NCBI GenBank assembly: GCA_963781955.1
Contig: CAWAHU010000001.1
Coordinates: 1,798,001-1,862,000, forward strand
DNA length: 64,000 bases
Source of the DNA: Bog-473 sp963781955
GTDB taxonomy: Bacteria > Actinomycetota > Acidimicrobiia > Acidimicrobiales > RAAP-2
Direction: 5' to 3'
A program made the translations under genes and the position numbers. Numbering within the stretch: the first letter of the stretch is position 1; each line of letters begins with the position of its first letter. Shown in pieces: positions 16,909 to 26,172 of this stretch. The notes under the pieces were generated by a model, which was not told the origin of the DNA, searched no databases, and was given only the letters and a program-made list of their open reading frames with translations.

Positions 16909-16975
16909 AAGCGTGGGCCGCAGCCCACGCTTCAACGAGGTACTGATCTACAAAATGGACAGCTGGGGGATTATA
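16909..16975 (-). promoter_or_regulatory. rimP-nusA operon promoter and leader hairpin
   Basis: A perfect TATAAT (16975-16970, minus strand) stands out in this GC-rich genome; the -35 is weak. About 38 nt downstream is a hairpin with a perfect 9-bp stem, AAGCGTGGG/CCCACGCTT (16932-16909), and a 6-nt loop, followed by TCGCTTT. It could be a proS terminator read-through structure or an attenuator in the leader of the NusA operon. The rest of 16858-17042 holds the rimP ribosome binding site and no gene. Confidence 0.6.
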
Positions 16976-17042
16976 GCAATCCGGACGTGCTCACGACCCC
17001 GGCACCGCCTGGTCCCGCCGGCGGGCCGGGACCACCACGGGG

Positions 17043-18455
17043 TCAGTACGAGCGGCCGACTACCGCCACGAGGTCGTCCTCGGCGTCGCCCGGCCGCGCC
17101 AGCGAGCCGTCGGGACGTTGTAGGCACCGCACCGTGAGCGCGTGCTCACCCAGGCGGTCCTCGCCGTCGGGGCCCAGCGCCGCATAGGGAACCCGGGCGA
17201 AGCCGGCTGCCCCCGCCTCGACGGCCTCCGCCAGGGACGCCGCATCCAACGTGCGGGCGTCTCGGGTCGCGGTGGCCTCGGCCAGCAACGCCGGGCCGGT
17301 TTGCGCCAGCACGCCGCCGACGGTGGCCGCCACCGCACCGAGCCGCACCGCCTCCTTGGCCCGGTTGTGACGGGTGACGACGGTGACATTGCCTTCGGCC
17401 AGGTCCCGGGGGCCCACCTCCACCCGCACCGGCACTCCCTTGAGCTCCCAGTCCACGCTCCGGCGGCCGAAGCTCGTGTCGGTGCGGCCGTCGAGGCGCA
17501 CCCTGTGACCCAGCGCCCGCAGTTCGCGCACGAGCGCCTCCGCCGCTTCGAATACCTCGGGCGCGTCCTTCACCGCCACGACGACCACCTGCGCCGGAGC
17601 CAGCGCGGGAGGCAGCCGGAGGCCGTAGTCGTCCCCGTGGCCCATGACGAGCGCGCCAACGAGCCGGGTGGAGACCCCCCACGAGGTCTGCCACACGTGT
17701 TCGAGCGTGCCCAAGGCATTGGCGTACGTGATGTCGAAGGGACGCGAGAAGTTCTGCCCGAGCTCGTGGCTGGTGCCCATCTGCAGGGCCTTGCCGTCGC
17801 CCATCATCCCCTCACAGGTCCACGTCCGGTTGGCCCCGGCGAAGCGCTCGCGGGCTGTCTTGTGCCCGGTGAGCACCGGGATGCTCAGCACGTCGAACAT
17901 GGTCGAGCGGTAGACGTCGGTCAGGATGCGCAGCGCGTAGACCCGAGCGTCCTCCTCGGTGGCGTGCGCCGTGTGCCCCTCCTGCCAGAGGAACTCACTC
18001 GTGCGCAGGAAGAGCCGCGGGCGCAGCTCCCAGCGCACCACGTTGGCCCACTGGTTCACCAGGAGGGGCAGGTCGCGGTGGCTCTGCACCCACTTGGAGA
18101 AGAAGAAATTGATCACCGTCTCGCTGGTGGGGCGGACGACGAGCGGCTCCTCCAGCTCTTTCCCGCCGCCGTGGGTCACGACAGCCAGCTCCGGCGCGAA
18201 TCCCTCCACGTGCTCAGCCTCGAGCTTGAGGAACGCTTCAGGGATGAACAGGGGGAAGTATGCGTTCTCCGCGCCGGCCTCCTTGATGCGCCGGTCCAGC
18301 TCGGCTTGCATGAGCTCCCAGATCCCGTAGCCCCAGGGCCGGATGACCATCGTCCCGCGCGCCGGGCCGTTGTCGGCCATCTCGGCGCCGGCGATCACCT
18401 CTTGGTACCACCGCGGGAAGTCCTCCTCCCGCGTCACGATCGCGCCCTTGGCCAT
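17043..18455 (-). CDS. proS: Prolyl-tRNA synthetase (eukaryote/archaeon-like type)
   Basis: Charges tRNA-Pro. The 470-residue length, absence of an editing insertion, and the closing VVGRSY with a terminal tyrosine mark the archaeal/eukaryotic-like ProRS architecture rather than the ~570-residue E. coli type. Class II motifs are visible: motif 2 as WELRPRLFLRTSEFLWQEGHTA, motif 3 as GHGDDYGLRLP, and PLVVRPTSET. The anticodon-binding and zinc-like C-terminal regions follow. It is on the same strand as ispG, 51 nt downstream. Confidence 0.95.
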   Translation of the reverse strand: MAKGAIVTREEDFPRWYQEVIAGAEMADNGPARGTMVIRPWGYGIWELMQAELDRRIKEAGAENAYFPLFIPEAFLKLEAEHVEGFAPELAVVTHGGGKELEEPLVVRPTSETVINFFFSKWVQSHRDLPLLVNQWANVVRWELRPRLFLRTSEFLWQEGHTAHATEEDARVYALRILTDVYRSTMFDVLSIPVLTGHKTARERFAGANRTWTCEGMMGDGKALQMGTSHELGQNFSRPFDITYANALGTLEHVWQTSWGVSTRLVGALVMGHGDDYGLRLPPALAPAQVVVVAVKDAPEVFEAAEALVRELRALGHRVRLDGRTDTSFGRRSVDWELKGVPVRVEVGPRDLAEGNVTVVTRHNRAKEAVRLGAVAATVGGVLAQTGPALLAEATATRDARTLDAASLAEAVEAGAAGFARVPYAALGPDGEDRLGEHALTVRCLQRPDGSLARPGDAEDDLVAVVGRSY

Positions 18456-18506
18456 CCGTGCAGGGTACTGGGCGCGGCCGTGAGCCCCACCCCGTCACCG
18501 GGCGCC

Positions 18507-19748
18507 TCAGCCCGCGGCGTCGTCCTCGGCGTGGCGCCTGATGATCTCGATCTTCTCGGCCGTGTGGTTGGGGTCGGCCCCGGTGGTCTCGAGCAGCGCG
18601 CGCCGGTCCGCCTCCGCCTCGGCCTCGGCCCCGGCGTCCGCGGCGGCCATGCGCGCCTCGACTCCTTCGGCCACCAGGCGTTCGGCCTCGTCGACCAGAG
18701 CCCGCACCATGTCGGCCTCGGGCACGACGCGGATGATCTTGCCGCGGATGAAGAGATGGCCCTTCTGCCTGCCGGCCGCGATCCCGAGGTCGGCCTCGCG
18801 GGCCTCGCCCGGGCCGTTGACCACGCAGCCCATCACGGCGACCTGGATGGGCAGTTGCAGCTTCTCGAGCGCCTGCTGTGCCGCCTGGGCCACCGCGATC
18901 ACGTCGACTTGGGCCCGCCCACACGACGGGCAGGCGATCAGGTCGAGCCCCTTGCGCTCGCGCAGGCCCAGTGATTCGAGCAGCTGGCGCCCGGCCCGAG
19001 CTTCTTCCACCGGGTCGGCGGTCAACGAGTAGCGGATGGTGTCACCGATCCCCTCGGCCAGCAGTGCACCGATGCCCGCCGTGCCCTTGATGAGACCGCC
19101 TGGCGGCGGGCCGGCCTCGGTGACGCCCAGGTGCAGGGGGTGGTCGAAGGTCTCCGAGGCCAGACGGTAGGCAGCGATCATGAGCGCGACCGACGAGGCC
19201 TTCACCGAGATCTTGACGTCGCTGAAGCCCACCTCCGCGAAGAACGCCAGCTCGTGCTGGGCCGATTCGACCAATGCCTCGGGGGTGGCCCCGCCGTGCT
19301 TCTTGTAGAGGTCCGGATGGAGCGAGCCCGCGTTGACGCCGATGCGGATCGGGACGCCCCGGTCCCGCGCTTCGGACGCCACTTGCTTGATCTCGGCCTC
19401 CTTGCGCAGATTGCCCGGGTTCAGGCGCAAGCCCTGGACGCCCGCCTCGAGGGCGGCCAACGCCATCTCGTGGTGGAAGTGGATGTCGGCCACGATGGGG
19501 ACGGGCGAGCGGGGAACGATGTGGGCCAGACCCTCGGCGGCCGCCTCCTCGTTGCACGTACAGCGGACGATGTCCGCCCCGGCGGCTGCCAGCGCGTAGA
19601 TCTGGCTCAGGGTGCCGTCGACGTCCGCGGTCTTGGTGGTCGTCATCGACTGCACGGTGACCGGGGCGCCGTCGCCGATGGGCACGCCCCCGAGCGTGAT
19701 GCGCCGGGTGGGGCGACGGGGCGAGAGCAGGGAGGACGAGAGCTCCAC
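18507..19748 (-). CDS. ispG: (E)-4-hydroxy-3-methylbut-2-enyl-diphosphate synthase
   Basis: An iron-sulfur enzyme of the MEP isoprenoid pathway. The N-terminal TIM-barrel includes VQSMTTTKTADVDGT, ADIHFH and GLRLNPGN. The C-terminal cluster domain has CPSCGRAQVD and GCVVNGPGEA, supplying the cysteines of the 4Fe-4S centre. I chose GTG at 19748 (413 residues), 5 nt after the rseP stop; a CTG overlapping that stop is possible but less likely. It forms a module with rseP and dxr, so two MEP enzymes flank the site-2 protease, a common actinobacterial order. Confidence 0.95.
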   Translation of the reverse strand: MELSSSLLSPRRPTRRITLGGVPIGDGAPVTVQSMTTTKTADVDGTLSQIYALAAAGADIVRCTCNEEAAAEGLAHIVPRSPVPIVADIHFHHEMALAALEAGVQGLRLNPGNLRKEAEIKQVASEARDRGVPIRIGVNAGSLHPDLYKKHGGATPEALVESAQHELAFFAEVGFSDVKISVKASSVALMIAAYRLASETFDHPLHLGVTEAGPPPGGLIKGTAGIGALLAEGIGDTIRYSLTADPVEEARAGRQLLESLGLRERKGLDLIACPSCGRAQVDVIAVAQAAQQALEKLQLPIQVAVMGCVVNGPGEAREADLGIAAGRQKGHLFIRGKIIRVVPEADMVRALVDEAERLVAEGVEARMAAADAGAEAEAEADRRALLETTGADPNHTAEKIEIIRRHAEDDAAG

Positions 19749-19753
19749 GGCCG

Positions 19754-21055
19754 TCAGTGCGGGAGTTGGAGCGGGTGGGTGATGTCGAGGTAGATGCCGG
19801 CGAACACGAACACCGCCAGCAGCCCGATGAAGAGCGCGGCCACCGGGAACAGCTTCGTGATGTCGGCCCGGTAGTAGGGCTGCCCCTTCCTCGTGCGGAT
19901 CCACTCGTAGGCCGCGACGGCCACATGGCCACCATCGAGCGGGATCATCGGCAGCATGTTGAGGATCCCGAAGACGATGTTGATGGCGATCAGCAGCATG
20001 AGCACCGCGGCCAACCCAGCCTTCTCGGACTGCGCGCCCAGGTTGGCGATACCGACGATCGACACCGGCCTCGGGCTCGACCCGGGATCGTTGACCGCCG
20101 ACTGTGCCGCCTTGGAATTGGTCACCTGGTGGTACAGCGCCGTCACCCCGTGGGGCGAGAACGTCTGGGCGATACCGCCGATCTCCTGGGTGGTCACCTG
20201 CCACATGGTGGAGAACGAGTCGCCGAACGACGCCACCAATCCGACGGGCGCGGTGGTCCGTGCGATCTCGACGCCGAGATAGCCCCGGTTCTCAAGCCGC
20301 TGGCCGCCGATCGTGATGTCGCGGCCGTTGGCCGGCGTGGCCGTGAGGGTGATGAGCCGCCCGCCCCGCTCGACGCCCAGACGGAGGGGCACGCCCACCG
20401 AGCGGCGGATGGCGTCGGTCATGGAGGTGGGCGAGGTGAAGGTCTTCCCGTCGACCGAGACCACGGTGTCCCCCGCCCGCAGGCCGGCCGCCGCCGCCGG
20501 AGTCTCGGTGCCCTGCCAGTGCTCGAGTGCGGCGATCTTGTAGTTGTTCGTTGCCTTGCCGAAGGTGAGCACCAGCACCAGCGCCAGGACGAAGGCAATG
20601 AGGAAGTGCATGGCCGAGCCGGCGGAGGCCACGATGATCCGCTGGTGGAACGGCTGCTGGCGGTAGGCCCGCGGCTCGTCCTCCTCAGCCACCTCCTCGG
20701 TGGAGGTGAAGCCGACGATTCGCACGTAACCACCGGCGGGGATGGCCTTCACGCCGTACTCGGTCTCGCCCCGGCGCACCGACCACAGGCGCGGGCCGAA
20801 CCCGACGAAGTACTCCGTGACCTTCATGCCGGCCCGTTTGGCTGTGACGAAGTGGCCGAGCTCGTGCAACATGACGATGGCCACCAGGATGGCGATGAAC
20901 AGCAGCAGGTAGCCCCAACCCAGGGCGACGAACGCCACGGTGATCAGAGCGAGCGCGGCCAGGAGCTGCACCACCCGCATCGGGTTGCTGCCGGCGCCCG
21001 GCTGGTCCCCCGGGGGCGATGCCGCCGGCGGCACCTCCTGGTCGGTGAGGGTCAT
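19754..21055 (-). CDS. rseP: Site-2 protease RseP/Rip1-type zinc metalloprotease
   Basis: An intramembrane metalloprotease cleaving membrane-anchored regulators such as anti-sigma factors. The 433 residues carry the active-site HELGH in the first transmembrane region (MLHELGHFVTAKR), a PDZ domain in the middle (AAGLRAGDTVVSVDGK), and the second metal-ligand motif PLDGGH near the C-terminus, with about four membrane spans. ATG at 21055 (MTLTDQEV) avoids overlap with dxr. No cognate anti-sigma factor is visible in this window. Confidence 0.94.
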   Translation of the reverse strand: MTLTDQEVPPAASPPGDQPGAGSNPMRVVQLLAALALITVAFVALGWGYLLLFIAILVAIVMLHELGHFVTAKRAGMKVTEYFVGFGPRLWSVRRGETEYGVKAIPAGGYVRIVGFTSTEEVAEEDEPRAYRQQPFHQRIIVASAGSAMHFLIAFVLALVLVLTFGKATNNYKIAALEHWQGTETPAAAAGLRAGDTVVSVDGKTFTSPTSMTDAIRRSVGVPLRLGVERGGRLITLTATPANGRDITIGGQRLENRGYLGVEIARTTAPVGLVASFGDSFSTMWQVTTQEIGGIAQTFSPHGVTALYHQVTNSKAAQSAVNDPGSSPRPVSIVGIANLGAQSEKAGLAAVLMLLIAINIVFGILNMLPMIPLDGGHVAVAAYEWIRTRKGQPYYRADITKLFPVAALFIGLLAVFVFAGIYLDITHPLQLPH

Positions 21056-21068
21056 GGCAGCCCCAACG

Positions 21069-22235
21069 CTACCGGTCGCCGCTCCGCGCCAAGCGTCGCT
21101 CCAGCGCCTGGCGGGCCCTGGCCCGGGCCTCGGCGTCGGCCGCCAGCACGCCTTCGACCTGGTCCACCGGCTCGTCACGCCACGCGTCGAGTGTCTCGGC
21201 CACCACCTCGGCGATCCCAGCCCAGGGCAGGGTACGGCCGAGGAAGGCCTCGACCGCCACCTCGTTGGCCGCGCTGAGCCAGGCCGGGGCGGTGCCGCCC
21301 CGCCGCCCCGCCTCGTAGGCCAGGTCGATGCAGTGGAAGACCGACCGATCCGGTGGCTCGAACGTCAATCCCAGCGGCTGTGACCAGTCCAGGGCGCCGA
21401 AGGCGGTGGCGGCGCGATCGGGCCATCCGAGCGCGTACCCGATGGGCAGACGCATGTCGGGCGACGAGAGTTGCGCCAGGACGGACCCGTCGCGCAGCTC
21501 GACCATGGAGTGCACGATCGACTGCGGGTGCACCACGATGCCGATGCGGTCATACGCGATGCCGAAGAGCTCGTGCGCCTCGATCACCTCGAGACCCTTG
21601 TTCATCATGGTCGACGAGTCGATGGTGATCTTCGGCCCCATGGACCAGGTGGGGTGGGCCAGGGCGTCCTCGACCGTCACGTCGGCCAGCCGCTCGGCCG
21701 GCAACTCGCGGAACGGGCCGCCCGACGCGGTGAGCAGAAGGCGGGCCACGTCCGTCGTCTGCACCGAGGCCAGGCACTGGTGCAGGGCGCAGTGCTCGGA
21801 GTCGACCGGCACGATCTCGGCGCCGGGTGTGCGCCGCGCCTTTTGGACCACCGGCGCCCCCGCGATCAGTGATTCCTTGTTCGCCAGGGCGAGCCGGTGC
21901 CCGGCCTCGAGCGTGGCCATCGTCACCGGCAGGCCGGCGAAGCCCACCACGGCATTGAGCACGACCTCGGCGGTGCGGGCGGCCTCGATCATGCCCTCCT
22001 CGCCCACGAGGACCTCGGTCCCCGCGGGGACCCCAGAGCGGACCTGGTCCGCGAACGCCTCGTCCCCGATCACGGCCAACTCGGGTCGGAACTCGGCCAC
22101 CTGCGCCACCAGCTGCGCAGCCGAGCGCTGGGCCGCGAGCGCGTGGACGTGGAACCGTCCCGGTTCGGCGCGGACGACGTCGAGTGCCTGTGTGCCGATC
22201 GAGCCCGTCGAGCCCATCAGGCTGATCGTGCGCAT
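21069..22235 (-). CDS. dxr: 1-deoxy-D-xylulose 5-phosphate reductoisomerase
   Basis: An NADPH-dependent enzyme of the MEP isoprenoid pathway. The 388 residues start with the dinucleotide-binding ISLMGSTGSIGTQALDVV. NKESLIAGAP and VDSEHCALHQCL (metal and substrate site) follow, then ASGGPFRELP and the MNKGLEVIEAHELFG segment. It lies between cdsA (4 nt upstream) and rseP (13 nt downstream). Confidence 0.97.
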   Translation of the reverse strand: MRTISLMGSTGSIGTQALDVVRAEPGRFHVHALAAQRSAAQLVAQVAEFRPELAVIGDEAFADQVRSGVPAGTEVLVGEEGMIEAARTAEVVLNAVVGFAGLPVTMATLEAGHRLALANKESLIAGAPVVQKARRTPGAEIVPVDSEHCALHQCLASVQTTDVARLLLTASGGPFRELPAERLADVTVEDALAHPTWSMGPKITIDSSTMMNKGLEVIEAHELFGIAYDRIGIVVHPQSIVHSMVELRDGSVLAQLSSPDMRLPIGYALGWPDRAATAFGALDWSQPLGLTFEPPDRSVFHCIDLAYEAGRRGGTAPAWLSAANEVAVEAFLGRTLPWAGIAEVVAETLDAWRDEPVDQVEGVLAADAEARARARQALERRLARSGDR

Positions 22236-22239
22236 CAGG

Positions 22240-24063
22240 TCAACCGAGGTGCACGAGTTTGACCACGAAGTACGTGGCCGGGATCACGAAGAGCAGCCCG
22301 TCGACCCTGTCGAGGATGCCGCCGTGGCCGGGCAGCATCCGGCCCATGTCCTTCAGGCCCAGGCTGCGCTTGATCAGCGACTGGCACACGTCGCCCAGCG
22401 GCGCCACCACGGCCACCACCAGGCCGAATAGGGCGGCCTTGCCCAGGGTCCACGGGTGGATGAAGTGCACCACGATGACCGAGGCGAGGATGGCGGCCAC
22501 CGCGCCGCCGAGGAGCCCCTCCCAAGTCTTGTTGGGGCTGATGCTGGGGGCCAACGGGCGGCGTCCGATGGAGGAGCCGACGAGGAGCGCGGCAACGTCG
22601 TCGACAACAGTGACGATCACGGCGGCCAGGATGAATGCGATGCCATGACGGTCCGGGAACAGATTGGGGTTGAGTAGCAGCGCGGCGAAGGAGCCGAAGA
22701 CGCCCACCCACACGAAGACGAAGATCGTCGAGGTGATGCCCGAGGCCGGTTCGGCGGCCGGCTCCACCTTGGCCAGGTACCAGACGAACGAGCCCACCAC
22801 TGTGAGGACGATCACCAGCGGCAGGGCCTCGAAGCCCTTGTTGTAGGTCTCGATCAGCAGTGACAGCACGGCCACCAGGCCGAGCAGCGTGGCCGGGTGG
22901 TAGTGGGCGCGCCGGAATGCGGCGAAGGCCTCGGCGCTGGCCAGCAACACCACCACGCAGACGAGCACCATCGTGGCCACGTTGCCCAGGGAGAAGCAGA
23001 CGAGGGCGACCACGGCGAGCAGGACGCCCGTGCCGATGGCCAGCGGCATGTCGCGCCGGTTGGTGCCGGCGGCCCTCTCCCCGCTGTGGGTGCCGGCGTG
23101 GGCTGCACCGGCCCGCCCCGCGCGGGGGGCCGCCTTCTCGGGCTCGACCGGCTGGGGCGGGTTCAGGCGCGCCGCGGCGGCGGCCGACGCCGCGGCCGCG
23201 GCCGCCGGGGGTGGGCTCGGGGTGACCCGGGGCTGGGCCGGGCCCACCCGGCGCACCTGTTGGTCCTCCGGCTCGCCGGGCAACTGGTGAGGCTCGTCGG
23301 GCTCGTCGAGCAGGACGACCGGCTCGGCCTCGGGCGGTGCCACCGGTGCCACCGGTGCCACCGGAGGCTCAGGCTCCAGACCCGGCTCGGGCGGGATGAC
23401 CAGTGTGTCGTCGGACTCGAAGTGCCACGGGGCGCGCTCGACGTCGACCATCTCGCTCTCATCGAGTGCGCCGACGGCCGGCCGGTCGTCCGAGAGCATG
23501 GCCGGTTCGAAGATCTCCTCGTGGGCCTCCCAGTCGTGCGACTCCTCGCGCCACGTCGGGGGTGCCAGCCCCAGGTCCTCGCCGTTGCTGCGGTCGAGCA
23601 CTGCCGGAACCTGCCCGGTCGGCGACTCGTTCCAGTGCGGCATTTCCGGGTGCTCGTCGACGACCGGGCCCGTCACCTCGCGGACGGTGTCGCCCGCGGG
23701 CTCGGCGCCGATGATCCGCACCCGGCCCGAGTGGTAGGTCGGCACGTCCCCAACTGCGTCCGCCTCCCCTGCCTCGGCCGGGGCGGCGACGTCGATCCCC
23801 TCCAGGCCGAACTCCGGGGCCGCGGGCGGCTCCGCGGCCGGTGGCTCGGCGGCGAACGACGCTTCCCCGTAGGCGGAGCTCCCGAAGGATCCGGAGCTCT
23901 CGGTGTCGGTCACACCGGGCACGTGGGTATGCTCGGCGTGCACGCGCGACGCGTGGCGCGCGCGCTCGCCACCTTCGCCAGCGTGCTCGTCGAGGTCCCC
24001 GAGGCCGGACAGGCCGTTATGGCCCGTTTCGGTTTCCTCGTGCTCGTCGGTGCCGTCAGCCAT
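22240..24063 (-). CDS. cdsA: Phosphatidate cytidylyltransferase with long N-terminal extension
   Basis: Makes CDP-diacylglycerol for phospholipid synthesis in the membrane. The C-terminal ~270 residues are a typical CdsA with about eight membrane segments and the family signature SLIKRSLGLKDMG followed by LPGHGGILDR. The first ~330 residues are unusual: acidic, proline/alanine-rich and probably disordered, with VAP repeats and no recognised domain, ending just before the first membrane span. The ATG at 24063 follows frr by 13 nt. A start close to the membrane domain would give a normal-sized enzyme, but the codon pattern stays coding-like throughout the extension, so I keep the long form. Confidence 0.88.
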   Translation of the reverse strand: MADGTDEHEETETGHNGLSGLGDLDEHAGEGGERARHASRVHAEHTHVPGVTDTESSGSFGSSAYGEASFAAEPPAAEPPAAPEFGLEGIDVAAPAEAGEADAVGDVPTYHSGRVRIIGAEPAGDTVREVTGPVVDEHPEMPHWNESPTGQVPAVLDRSNGEDLGLAPPTWREESHDWEAHEEIFEPAMLSDDRPAVGALDESEMVDVERAPWHFESDDTLVIPPEPGLEPEPPVAPVAPVAPPEAEPVVLLDEPDEPHQLPGEPEDQQVRRVGPAQPRVTPSPPPAAAAAASAAAAARLNPPQPVEPEKAAPRAGRAGAAHAGTHSGERAAGTNRRDMPLAIGTGVLLAVVALVCFSLGNVATMVLVCVVVLLASAEAFAAFRRAHYHPATLLGLVAVLSLLIETYNKGFEALPLVIVLTVVGSFVWYLAKVEPAAEPASGITSTIFVFVWVGVFGSFAALLLNPNLFPDRHGIAFILAAVIVTVVDDVAALLVGSSIGRRPLAPSISPNKTWEGLLGGAVAAILASVIVVHFIHPWTLGKAALFGLVVAVVAPLGDVCQSLIKRSLGLKDMGRMLPGHGGILDRVDGLLFVIPATYFVVKLVHLG

Positions 24064-24076
24064 GCGTCGTGGCTCC

Positions 24077-24646
24077 TCAGACCTGCAGCAGCTCTTGCTC
24101 TTTGTGGGCGAGCAGTTGGTCGATCAGCGCCACCTGCTCGTGGGTGATCTTCTCGAGCTCCTTCTCCACCCGCTCGAGCTCGTCACTCGAGAGCTCGCCG
24201 TCCTTTTGCAACGACTCGAGCTCGTGGCGCCCCGTCCGGCGGTGGTTGCGCACGGCCACCCGACCCTCCTCCGCCTTGTGGCGGACCACCTTGACCAGCT
24301 CCTTGCGGCGCTCCTCGGTCAGTGGTGGGAAGGCGAGGCGGATCACGTTGCCGTCGTTGCTCGGGTTGATACCGAGGTCCGACGCCGCGATCGCCTTGTC
24401 AATGGCGGAGAGCGATCCCTTGTCGTAGGGCGAGATCACGAGCAGCATGGCATCGGGCACGCTGAACCCGGCCAGCTGCCGCAACGGCGTGGGCGTGCCG
24501 TAGTAGTCGACCATGAGCGACTCGACCAGGGCCGAGGAGGCCCGCCCCGTACGCACGTTGCCCATCTCGTGACGGACGTGGTCGATGGCCTTGCCCATCT
24601 TCTCCCTGGTGTCGTCCACGACCAGGGCGGCGAGGTCCTCCTCCAT
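24077..24646 (-). CDS. frr: Ribosome recycling factor
   Basis: Splits post-termination ribosomes with EF-G. The 189 residues show the RRF pattern: VRTGRASSALVESLMVDYYG, then ISPYDKGSL, GINPSNDGNVIRLAFPPLTEERRKELVK and a helical C-terminus. The ATG at 24646 shares its first base with the pyrH stop (TGATG). The order rpsB-tsf-pyrH-frr-cdsA-dxr-rseP is the standard bacterial one. Confidence 0.97.
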   Translation of the reverse strand: MEEDLAALVVDDTREKMGKAIDHVRHEMGNVRTGRASSALVESLMVDYYGTPTPLRQLAGFSVPDAMLLVISPYDKGSLSAIDKAIAASDLGINPSNDGNVIRLAFPPLTEERRKELVKVVRHKAEEGRVAVRNHRRTGRHELESLQKDGELSSDELERVEKELEKITHEQVALIDQLLAHKEQELLQV

Positions 24647-25365
24647 CAACGGACCAGCGTACCGATCTCGTCGCCTCCGAGTGCACGACCGATGTTGCCG
24701 GGGATCATCAGGTCGAACACCCGGATGGGAAGGTTGTTGTCCTTGCAGAAGGTGATCGCGGTGAGGTCCATGACCCTCAGGTCCCGGCTGATGACCTCCA
24801 TGAACGAGATCTCGTCGTAGCGGGTGGCGGTGGGATCCAACCGGGGGTCGGCGCTGTAGACGCCGTCCACCCCCGAGTGGGTGCCCTTGCAGATCATCTC
24901 GGCGCCGATCTCGGCCGCGCGGAGCGCCGCCGGCGTGTCTGTGGTGAAGAAGGGGTTGCCCATGCCCGCGGCAAAGATCACGATGCGGCCCTTCTCGAGG
25001 TGCCGAATGGCCCGCCGGCGGATGTAGGGCTCGGCCACCTCGGCCATGGAGAGCGCGGTGAGCACGCGCGTCGGTTGATCCTGTTGCTCGAGGGCGTCCT
25101 GGAGCGCCAGAGCGTTGATCACCGTGCCGAGCATCCCCATCGTGTCGGAGGTGGCGCGATCCATGCCGCCGCTCTCCCCCGTCGTGCCGCGCCAGATGTT
25201 GCCGCCGCCCACCACGATGCCCAGCTCGAGACCACCGGCGTCCATCGCTTGGGCCATCTCCTTGGCCATCCGCTCGACGGCGGCGGCATCGATGGTCTCA
25301 TCGGACGCCGCGGAGGCAAGTGCCTCCCCGGACATCTTGAGGACGATGCGGCGCGGTTCTCCCAC
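24646..25365 (-). CDS. pyrH: Uridylate kinase
   Basis: Phosphorylates UMP to UDP in pyrimidine nucleotide synthesis. The 239 residues have the amino-acid-kinase fold: RIVLKMSGEALA, VVGGGNIWRG, DTMGMLGTVINALAL, and GTHSGVDGVYSADP at the acceptor site. GTG at 25365 is chosen because it lies 10 nt after the tsf stop and is followed at once by the first strand. Confidence 0.96.
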   Translation of the reverse strand: MGEPRRIVLKMSGEALASAASDETIDAAAVERMAKEMAQAMDAGGLELGIVVGGGNIWRGTTGESGGMDRATSDTMGMLGTVINALALQDALEQQDQPTRVLTALSMAEVAEPYIRRRAIRHLEKGRIVIFAAGMGNPFFTTDTPAALRAAEIGAEMICKGTHSGVDGVYSADPRLDPTATRYDEISFMEVISRDLRVMDLTAITFCKDNNLPIRVFDLMIPGNIGRALGGDEIGTLVR

Positions 25366-25375
25366 GGCCAAGCGA

Positions 25376-26170
25376 TCAGTCGCCGACGACGACCTGCGCG
25401 AACGACACGATGCGGGCCGAGCCGAGCATGCCGGCAATGGTCTGCTTCTCGTCGCGCACGTATGCCTGGTCCAGCAGAACGCGGTCCTTGAACCAACCGG
25501 TGAGGCGCCCCTCGACGATCTTCTCCAGCGCCGCCTCGGGCTTCCCCTCGTTGCGCGAGATCGTCTCGAGCGTGGCGCGCTCCGCGGCCACATCGGCCTC
25601 GGGCACCTCCTCCCGGGTCAGGTACGCCGGCTTGGCGAAGGCGATGTGCACCGCGAGGTCGTGGGCCAGCTCTTCGGAGCCACCGTCGAGGAGCACGGCC
25701 ACAGCGTTGACGCCACGCCCCGCCTGCAGGTGCAGGTAGGTGTCGACCACCTGGCCCGACTCGGCCACCAGGCGGCGCACCCGGCCGACCGAGATGTTCT
25801 CCTTGAGGGTGGCGCGCAGCCGGTCGACCTCGTCGTTGAGCTCGGACACGGCCTCCTCGCCCTTGGCCGCCACCAGCGCGGCGAGCTCGTTGGCCAGGGA
25901 CACGAAGTCCTCGGCCTTGGCCACGAAGTCGGTTTCGCAGCGCAGCTCCACGACGGCGGCGGCGTCGCCGGAGCGCACGGCGGCAACGGCGCCCTCGGAG
26001 GCCTGGCGGTCGCTCCGCTTGGCCGCACCGGCCAGGCCCTTCTCCCGGAGGATCTGAGCCGCCTTGTCCACGTCGCCTTCAGCGTCCTCGAGGGCGTTCT
26101 TGCAGTCGAGCATGCCGGCGCCCGTCATCTGGCGCAGCGCCGCCACGTCCTTGGCGGTGTACGAAGCCAT
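25376..26170 (-). CDS. tsf: Elongation factor Ts
   Basis: A nucleotide exchange factor for EF-Tu. The 264 residues begin with the UBA-like domain (TAKDVAALRQMTGAGMLDCKNAL). The conserved ETDFVAKAEDF segment and two dimer-like repeats follow. The ATG at 26170 lies only 2 nt after the rpsB stop and its ribosome binding site (GGAGGT) is inside the rpsB coding end. Confidence 0.97.
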   Translation of the reverse strand: MASYTAKDVAALRQMTGAGMLDCKNALEDAEGDVDKAAQILREKGLAGAAKRSDRQASEGAVAAVRSGDAAAVVELRCETDFVAKAEDFVSLANELAALVAAKGEEAVSELNDEVDRLRATLKENISVGRVRRLVAESGQVVDTYLHLQAGRGVNAVAVLLDGGSEELAHDLAVHIAFAKPAYLTREEVPEADVAAERATLETISRNEGKPEAALEKIVEGRLTGWFKDRVLLDQAYVRDEKQTIAGMLGSARIVSFAQVVVGD

Positions 26171-26172
26171 GC

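Noticed and set aside
16890..16970. tRNA gene in the rimP leader (compare metY upstream of rimP in E. coli)
   Set aside because: A hairpin and a GGTTCGG stretch are present, but no cloverleaf, acceptor stem or complete T-arm can be folded.
19757..21277. Plus-strand frame opposite rseP
   Set aside because: It has no domain or signal, and the minus-strand rseP has HELGH, PDZ and PLDGGH motifs.
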